This document shows positions 43,501-52,500 of a stretch of 64,000 nt of DNA, one piece after another. The translations under genes and the position numbers were made by a program. Positions within the stretch are counted from its first letter, which is position 1; every line of letters starts with the position of its first letter. The notes beneath the pieces were generated by a model. It was not told the DNA's origin. It ran no database searches and saw only the letters and a list, made by a program, of their open reading frames with translations. This DNA is from Siphonodentalium dalli (taxonomy: Eukaryota > Mollusca > Scaphopoda > Gadilida > Siphonodentaliidae). Where the stretch lies: assembly GCA_032622095.1 (NCBI GenBank), contig CP136063.1, positions 185,481,956-185,545,955 on the forward strand, written 5' to 3'.

Positions 43501-46500
43501 TGAGATAACGGTGTGTGTTCTGTGCTCAAGTTTCTGCACAAAGTCTATTATTTTCAATGGAAGTTATAGAGTTATTCCTCTTCCATTGAAAATAAACTAT
43601 AGTTGGAATTCTGTTGTATTCCGGAAGCCGCAATGGGGGAAATGTTTCTATGATTTCAGTATTTTCTATTACTATATGGGCACCTTCTGAGACACAGATG
43701 TTCCAAATGGTGATGAGTTATAGCATATTAATCATACTTTATGGCATAGATTGTTATTACAACTGCAAATCAAGGCACTGTAAAAAAAATAATCAGTGAC
43801 TAGAAAATTAAATACTCTCAGGTGCCTAATAATCGTGATGGCCTAATAATAGTGATGGATGGTGATTTATGCTGAAAATAATAATAGTGATGGCAATTTC
43901 ACTTATGTCTCAATGCCAAATAATAGTGATCATTGGAAATATTCTCCAAAATTAATAATCGTCCTGACACTATTATTAGGCACCTGAGAGTAGGCCTTTA
44001 ATGAACCAAAGTGAAGTAGAGTGTCAGTCTTCACTTGTAATTATAAATTCAGATGTGTTATTTTTTACTTTTATTCCGCTTTATTACCAGGCATTGCTGA
44101 TACCTCCTTACTAGAGCAAGTGGTAGGATGTTTGACTTGTAATTTTGAGAAATTCAGTAAGCCATTTCCAACTGATAATGTATCCAGCATGAAATTACCA
44201 ACTATTCAAAAGTCTGTTAACGAGGTGATACACCCCCAACAATATACCGCTATGCAATTTTGAAATGAGTAGAACATTAGTATAAATATACCTTTGAACT
44301 GTGTAACACTATACATCGAGAGGGCACAGATTATAAATGATAAGAAGAGAATCTTGAATATGAGTGTGGCAGAGACAATATCTGTTGCAGTCCCTGGAAA
44401 TAGAAAATGATATCTAAACATTGGTAAATCATAATAATAATGATTATTGAAGAGCACACTTGAATTAATGAGAATAAATCCTTTATTCACTTGTTTCATT
44501 TTAATGACATCGGTTCCTAAAATTTTATGCATTGATAAGCAAACACAAACCTCTATGGTTGAATTTATCCTTTTAGGCCTTTCTATACTGCATGGATTCT
44601 CCCATTCAGTTATAAAACTATTCATTGGACAGGGATTTTTTTAGGTGTCCTCAGGGTCCGGTAAACGGCCCCATTCCCAATGGGAAAAAGGCACCTTTAT
44701 TCCCAATTTTCAACCACCAGTCCACCACACATTGATTTGGTATTAATTATTTTATTTTATTTATTGAATTACAACTAGATACCTATCCATCCTTGGGTGT
44801 TTCATTACCGTTTTTCCGTCGAAGTTTGGTGGATGGCTTGAACTCTTCCGTTGTTATCTGTGAATTTTCAACTTACCTGAGGCTGAGAAATGGACCTCAA
44901 TCATCAATGGGCTGGGATTTTACTCCATCTTTGAGTTACCTGTGTTTAAGTTGGGTTATACACCGATAATTACGATATTAGTACTATTTACTTGTGTGTA
45001 ACAGTGATTAATTGAATTTTTCTAAAACATGGAAATTTCCCAATTTTGGTCTGTAAAGACACCTTTTTCCCAATTTGAACGGACCCGGACCCATTCCCAA
45101 AATAGGCAGAAAAATCCCTTTTGGATTGGTATATTATTCATTTGGAGGGGTGTTCAAGTAATAAAAGCAGACAGCAGACTGAATGATTCATATTCATTGG
45201 TGGGAAATGTTCAAATAATAAGTTCATGGTAATTTCTTTAACCCTTTCAGTGCCAAGTCCGATTTTTGTATCAACCCATATTTCCTTGATCATTTTTCAA
45301 ATATATTGATTATATTAAATAATGTGATACATTGATGGAAAGAGCTCTAAGGCCTCAAAAAAAAATACCTTTGTTTCCGCTAACGAGCTAAAAAAAATTA
45401 GGGTAGGTAGGTAGGCTTAACTTTTTTTTTTTCAGTATCTTTAAAAATAACTGTATAATACTTGTCAATAACCCAAACTATGCACTTCTTAGCCCCAATC
45501 AGGTTAACCCAGATGACAGAGGAACTAGAAACTCCAATTCAATCTTACATATGCTTTAATATTTACATATATACTAAGTCTATATACTAATATAGTCTTT
45601 GATAATCATAATATTTCCCATATGGTCTGGCGACAACTGGAGTCAGTCCAGCACCACTGCACTGTTCACATATTGGAGTGACCGTCTTGTACCGATCTCT
45701 TAACCCTTTACCCAACAAAACGGCCAAAACCGGCCAAATAAAGCTTCAACAGCCTAAAATATCTTCGGTCTGTCTCAATAGAACCATACAAATATGGATA
45801 TCATTGGAACCGGCTCCTTGATAGTTACAGTTATGCCCGGTGCCAATGCATACTCTTATATATGCGAGTCGACCATAGGTCGCCTCGCATATATAAGAGA
45901 ATGCATTGGCCTAAAAAAAATCTTTTTTTTAACACTTTTTACCATTTGTTCTTACATTCTTTAACAATTTTATAATTTTTAATGTGTTAAGCCAATGCAT
46001 TCTCTTATATATGCGAGGCGACCTATGGTCGACTCGCATATATAAGAGAATGCATTGGCACAGGGCCCTTCTGTTGGGTAAAGGGTTAAGGATTGCTTCA
46101 CAACACCACCTTCTCCTCCGCATTCAGTGAAGGATCTAGGTATTTTTTGGGGACACCTGTTTTTGAGCAATGATATGCCAAAGGCATAACATGAAGGCCT
46201 GAGCAGAGGAACGTTTGGGAAGGGTGACCCCCTGATGATTGGTGGGGGTTCTTCCCCTGGAAAATTTTATAAAATCCATTGCATTTAGTCTTAGAGCTAA
46301 TCTAAGGCTCTTTGAGTCAGTATTTTGAATTTTACTGAGAGGTCAAATTGATACAAGCATAACTTTGGAACTTTTTATATATGTATGGATTGGAAATGAT
46401 TATAAGTTATTGTCAGATATATTTTGGTTCAATGGATTACGCTTATCCTGCTTGAAATGAGACTTGCCATTATCACTCTAATTCATAAATAGGCTATTTT

Positions 46501-49500
46501 ATAAAATTCAAGTGAGACACATACCGTACATAATATACTACATGTACTAGTACATGTAGTACAGAAATACTACATGTACATGTAGTATAGAAACAATGTA
46601 CATGTATTAAGGTAGTAATGAAATATATGGTACTAATCTCTATGTTAATTTTTCATTTGGTATTATGAGATCCCACTTGATAACCAGGTTGATTTGATCA
46701 AATTGTTAATGTTCCTGTGCTGTAATTGATTGAAATACTGAAGTCTGAACGATAACATACCTGAACTCAAATTATTTGAAGTTTTCACAGATGAAAGCTA
46801 GATAAAGCCAAACATACTTTACAGAATGATTCCATCATTCCATGCAACTGTTAAACTTAAATCTTTTTGTAAACTTAAATTTCTTATGTCAACATATAGA
46901 GGATATGAAATGAGTGTTTCTCTCATATGATATTTATGAAACTCGTCACGAATTTTCAGTTTTCTCTCGCCGGAGGCTCGAGAAAACTGAAAATTCTTAG
47001 ACGAGTTTCATAAATATCATATGAGAGAAACACGAATTACATATTCTATTTATCATATGACACCTATAAATTGATTATTATGTCCAAAACGCACACAGAT
47101 CACTAAATAGCTATATGACATCGGCAGCAAAAGGTTAAAAAAATGTGACGTCACTTCATTGCACCGGAAGCCCAATTACACCTGGTGAACTAGCAGAAAT
47201 AATATGCACGCGAAGATATAGTGCGCTATTCTGTTCTCAGTTTGTGACATTATATCGTATGTTTATTAGATAAATACGAATTACATATTCTATTTATCAT
47301 ATAACAATGTCCAAAAGAATATATTTCAAGATTATAATTGCGAGAATTTCGGCATCGCGTTGATTGACGCGCACGAATTTGACCTGCATTTAGTTAGAGA
47401 TGCGGCTCGGCCCAGGCTGCCATTCAGCCAATCAGAACACACTTTTTGTCAACAAACCAATCCAATTATCGGAAGGTGATATGAACTAGTAGTTCATATG
47501 AAATTGATTTATGACATACGTTCCAACGTAAATAATGATTGAGTCATATGATAAATATAAATATATAAATGTTTTGCATCTTGTTATGATATGAATTGGG
47601 ACCTAAATTTAAAAAAAAAAAACATTTTAAATAAAAAAACATTTTTTTTTTTTTTTTGGTCCAATTTTTTTTTTGTTGCAATGGCAATAAAAAGTTTAGG
47701 GTCGGGGGTTTAAAATAGGGTCGGTCGGGTTAGCGGAAACAAACGAATTTTTTGTTTAGGCCTAATGATCAAGGAAATATGGGTTGGTTTAAACAATATT
47801 TTATTTGAACACTAAACAGAACAGAAATACAAACAAAAAATACATAACATATAATCTCAAATTGTTCAAAAGAGGATTGAGCAACAAGCTTGGGGGCTTT
47901 TGTTAAGTCCTATCCTCAGAAAATAAATGTTACCCCAATTGATACCATTGGGGTATAGACCCCAATTGATACCATTGGGGTATAGCAGACGGGTTTTGTT
48001 CTGTATGGTCCGAATAATAAAGTTTATAGATGAAGGGATAGGAAAGGGAAAGGGAGTGCAGGTAGTAGTTGAAAAGGGGTAGATAAACTTACCATTAACA
48101 TCAGAATAATATATGTCACGGAGAGTATTGTATCAGGCCTAACAAAAAAATACGTTTGTTTCCGCTAACGAGCTGAAAAAAATTAGGGTAGGTAGGTAGG
48201 CTTAACTTTTTTTTTTTGGTTAACTTTTTTTTTCAGTATCTTTAAGAATAACTGTATAATACTTGTCAATAACCCAAACTGTGCACTTCTAAGCCCCAAT
48301 CATGTTAACCCAGATGACAGAGAAACTATAAACTCCAATTCAATCTTACATATGCTTTAATATTTATATATATACTAGTCTATATACTAATATAGTCTTT
48401 GATAATCCTAATATTTCCCATATGGTCTGGCAACAACAACAGCACCACTGCACTGTTCTCATATTGGAGTGACCATCTTGTACCGATCTCCTAATAATGG
48501 CTTCAGAACACCACCTTCTCCTCCGCATTCAGTGAAGGATCTAGGTATTTTTTGAGGACACCTGTTTTTGGGCAATGATATGCCAAAGGCATAACCTGAA
48601 GGCCTGAGCGGGGGAAGGTTTGGGAGGGGTGACCCCCCCCCCCCTGCTGATGGTGGGGGTTCTCACCCTGGAAAATTTGTGAAAATCCATTGCATTTAGA
48701 GCTACATGTAATCTAGGGCAGAGTCAGTATTTTGAATTTTACTGAGAGGTCAATTTGATCAAGTTTCTCAAGCATAACTATGGAAATTGTTTATACCCCT
48801 TTTTAAAAAACAAAAGGGGGGTATACTGTTTTGCACCTGTCCGTCCGTCCGATGTCTGTTCATGTCATAACTTGAACAGTAGTACTCGGATCTCAATGAA
48901 ATTAGGTATGGATGTTCACTACTATGAGGACATTAAATAGAGGGTTCCATCGTTTTGTTCGGATTTCCCATTCTAGAGTGTTTCATCTTTGTTTATCTGG
49001 AAATGTTGGCTTTTTGGTCTGTCTGGGGTATGTTCATGTCGTAACTTCAACAGTTGTGCTGGGATCTCAATGAAACTTGGTATGGATGTTCACTACTATG
49101 AGGACATTAAAAAGAGGGTTCCATCGTTTTGTTCGAATTTTCCATTCTAGACTTATACATCTTTGTTTATCTGGAAATATTGGCTTTTTGGTCCGTCTGG
49201 TGTCTGTTCATGTCGTAACTTCAACAGTTGTGCTGGGATCTCAATGAAATTTGGTATGTATGTTCACTACTATGAGGAGTATTCCATTGTTCTGTTCCGC
49301 TTTTCCATGCTAGAGTTATTCATCTTTGTTTATCTGGAAATGTTGGCTGTTTGGTACATCCGACGTCTGTTCTGAGGTCATAACTTGAACAGTAATGCTC
49401 GGATCTCAATGAAATTTTGTATCGATGTTCACCACTATGAGGACATTTAATGGCACATTCAACTGTTTTGTTTTTTGTTTTATAGTTATTCATCTTTGTT

Positions 49501-52500
49501 TACATGAAAATGCTGATTTTTTGGATCCATCTGTCTGAGTATAGCAATCATAAGTTATAGATATGCCCACATCAGGCGGTATGCACTAAGAGGGTATGCA
49601 CCGGACAACATTCAATCTCTTGTTTTATATGTATGGATTGGAAATGCTTATAAGATATTGTCAGATATCTTTTGGTTCAATGGACAATGATTATCCTGCT
49701 TGAAATGAGACTTACCATTATCACTCAATTCATATAATAGGCTATTTTATAAAATTCAAGTGAGGCACATACATAATATACTACATGTAGTACAGAAACA
49801 ATGTCTATTAAGTTAGTAATTACTATTTATAGTACTAATCTCTATGTTAATTTTTCATTTGGTATTATGATATCCCACCGGATAACCAGGTTGATTTGAT
49901 CAAATTGTTAATGTTCCTGTACTGTATTTGATTGAAATACTGAAGTCTGAATGATAACAAACCTGAACTCAAACTATTTGAACTTTTCACAGATGAAAGC
50001 TAGATAAAGCCAAACATACTTTACAGTATGGTATGAATATTTTTGTAAACTTAAATTTCTTATGGCAATATATATATAAATATATTAATGTTTTGCATCT
50101 TGTTATGATATGAATTTGTACCTAAATTAAAAAAAAAAAAAAAAAAAAGTTAAGTATTTTTTTTAATTTTTTAATTTTTGTTTTGGTCCAATTTTTTTGG
50201 TTTTTGCAATAGCAATAAAAAGTTTAGGGTCGGGGGTTTAAAATAGGGTCGGTCGGGTTAGCGGAAACAAACGTCTTTTTTGTTTAGGCCTCATGTTAAA
50301 TTGATCACAATTTATTGTCACAAGCCAATGAAGAATCTAAATTCAAAACAAATTTGATCACGCTACGACCCAATTGGAGAGAATTCGAAAAATAGCGGGT
50401 TATCAGAATTATTTCCATTCCATTAATGAGCTGTTTAGTTAATGTATTTAATAAGTATTTAATAAGTGACGAAGTGTGTATGTACCATAACTAATTATTC
50501 AATTATAGAGGGCGAGGTGGTAGGGCCAAAACACGCGCAGTGACTATAATTTAAGACATTTACATATAGTTTATTAGCAACGCGCGTGTTTGGGCTTAAA
50601 CCACCTTACCCGTTAGTCAGAAAACGCCCAGTACAGATAATGAACTTCTGTACAACATCGAAAATTTTAATGTTCAAATCATCAGCGAGTTCAGGCGACC
50701 CATACAGAAGTACATCAGGTGATATTCTAATTGGTGGCAAATCAGCTAACATTTCAGTTCTTGCTTGAGTATATAATGGACATTTCAAGAGAAAATGATA
50801 TGCAGATTCAATTTCAAAGCCACCACAAGGACACATTGGGGACTCTTTAAGGTAATTTGTGACAAGGTCTTTGTTCAGGTTACTGCATCCCAATCTGATT
50901 CTAGTATGATAAAATATGGGTTGATACAAAAATCGGACTTGACACTGAAAGGGTTAATACAGAAAGGGTTAAAGAAAAGACATTTAATTGTACAGTATAT
51001 TAAAATTGCTTTTCATATATTAGGCCAAAGTAAAATAAACATCTGGTTTGGGTTACATGCCAGAAAAAAATAGGGTAGGTAGGTAGGCTAAACATTTAAA
51101 ATTTTTTTTTTTTTTTATTTTTATTTTGACATATTCTTATGGCTTTTCATATCTTCTGCAAGATTTTGAAACATTAATTTTTAATATCTTTGTGTAAAAA
51201 GAATGCTTGACAGATAACAACCCATTCTGAGACACCAATTTTTTTTATTTTTTTTTAGTAACTTTTTTTAAAGAAACATCTCTCAAAAACCATGAAATAA
51301 TCTTTAGACGGTAGGGGGTTTGAAATAGGGTACCGGTATGTAGGGAAACCCAAACCACAAGTATTGTTTTCTTTGGCCTTATATACAAGGCTTCAGCTCA
51401 GTATTCCAACATAGCTGTCATAGTTTATTTATGTTGTTCTTGATATTATATCGTCACTTGAACTCACTGCAGAAAAAAGACCAGAACAAGTTACGCTTCA
51501 GACTCACCTGTGATCCAATCTAGTGGATGAAGAATAGACATATTTGTGAGGCATGTGTGAACAACACAGATGACCGGCACAGCAGCTGCAGTCCATATTA
51601 CGCTCTTCCATACTCGCCATTGGTAGACCTATAAGAAGTCATTGAAAATTGAAGAAATGTTCACAAAAGGTGCAGTAGAGTTGCTAAAGTATCAAAACAT
51701 AATATCCTAACGCCGTCAATGATCATCTCCAGTGACAATTAAGACATTTATGTTATGTCATTCGCTAAACTAATAGTCAACCTGTCGAAATATCAAAATC
51801 ATGAGTTCTGCTGAAGTGTTAGTACATTAATTCATTGAGATATATGCATTAGATTTCAAACAGAAAATAAATTGGAACACAGACCTGTGCTAGTGTCAAC
51901 TTGAAGCATTGTTGCCACATAATGTGTCAAGACTTCTTGCCAACTTATATGTGCTAGATGTCTTCTTATGACTGACGCAGGGCATTTGGATTTTGAATTT
52001 CGCATACGTAAACTTAGGGTCGGGGTCGATTCGGTCCAGGGCTGGTTCGGCCGGGCTTGTTCGGCCCATGGTTTGGGCCGAATAGTCTCACCTAAAAATG
52101 TTTTTATCAGTAGGATATTTGGATGTTTATATATATTTTTCTTTTGTATGTTATTTTATTATTATAATAAAGCGTTTAATATTTTGATTAAAGTGTTTAG
52201 AAGGGTAGCATTGCTCTAGTTTATATTATATATATTGATCTTATGATTTGATTTAATATTCTTACCTGTGATTTGTCTGTGAGAAAGTTGATAATAAAGT
52301 TGTAGATATATGTTACTATATAGATTGGTACATGTATCTACCTTTTTACACTCAGAACGGCTTCTGGCATGTTTGTTTGGACAAGATAAAACCTTGATTG
52401 ATCTGAGTTGAGAATCACTCGGTTGGTGAGTTGACACTTGTTCATGCAATCACAACATGTTTGTTTAAGTGAGGCTGAGTTGGAAATTTCCAACCTGACA

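Larger units (their letters stand above)
45351..47762 (+). mobile_element. PIF/Harbinger-like MITE, copy 2
   Basis: TSD TAA at 45348-45350 and 47763-47765; GGCCT termini and GTTTCCGCTAACGAG / GTTAGCGGAAAC inside. Longer than copy 1 because it holds a TTAA MITE (45704-46085) and a foldback region (about 46914-47560). Confidence 0.85.
47787..50911 (-). mobile_element. 5'-truncated LINE with 12-bp target duplication
   Basis: Target duplication AAATATGGGTTG at 47775-47786 and 50912-50923, which also rejoins the host MITE exactly. The coding tail is at 50606-50929 and the 3' region near 47787-48130. Harbinger copy 3 (48136-50290) is inserted in it. Typical target-primed insertion with 5' truncation. 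Confidence 0.8.
45242..50953. mobile_element. TTAA-type MITE split by a nest of later insertions
   Basis: TTAA at 45238-45241 and 50954-50957. Left CCCTTTCAGTGCCAAGTCCG, right inverse of CCCTTTCAGTGTCAAGTCCG; both run on into ATTTTTGTATCAACCCATAT. Stripped of insertions (45351-47762 and 47787-50911) the host MITE is only about 180 bp. Confidence 0.85.
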
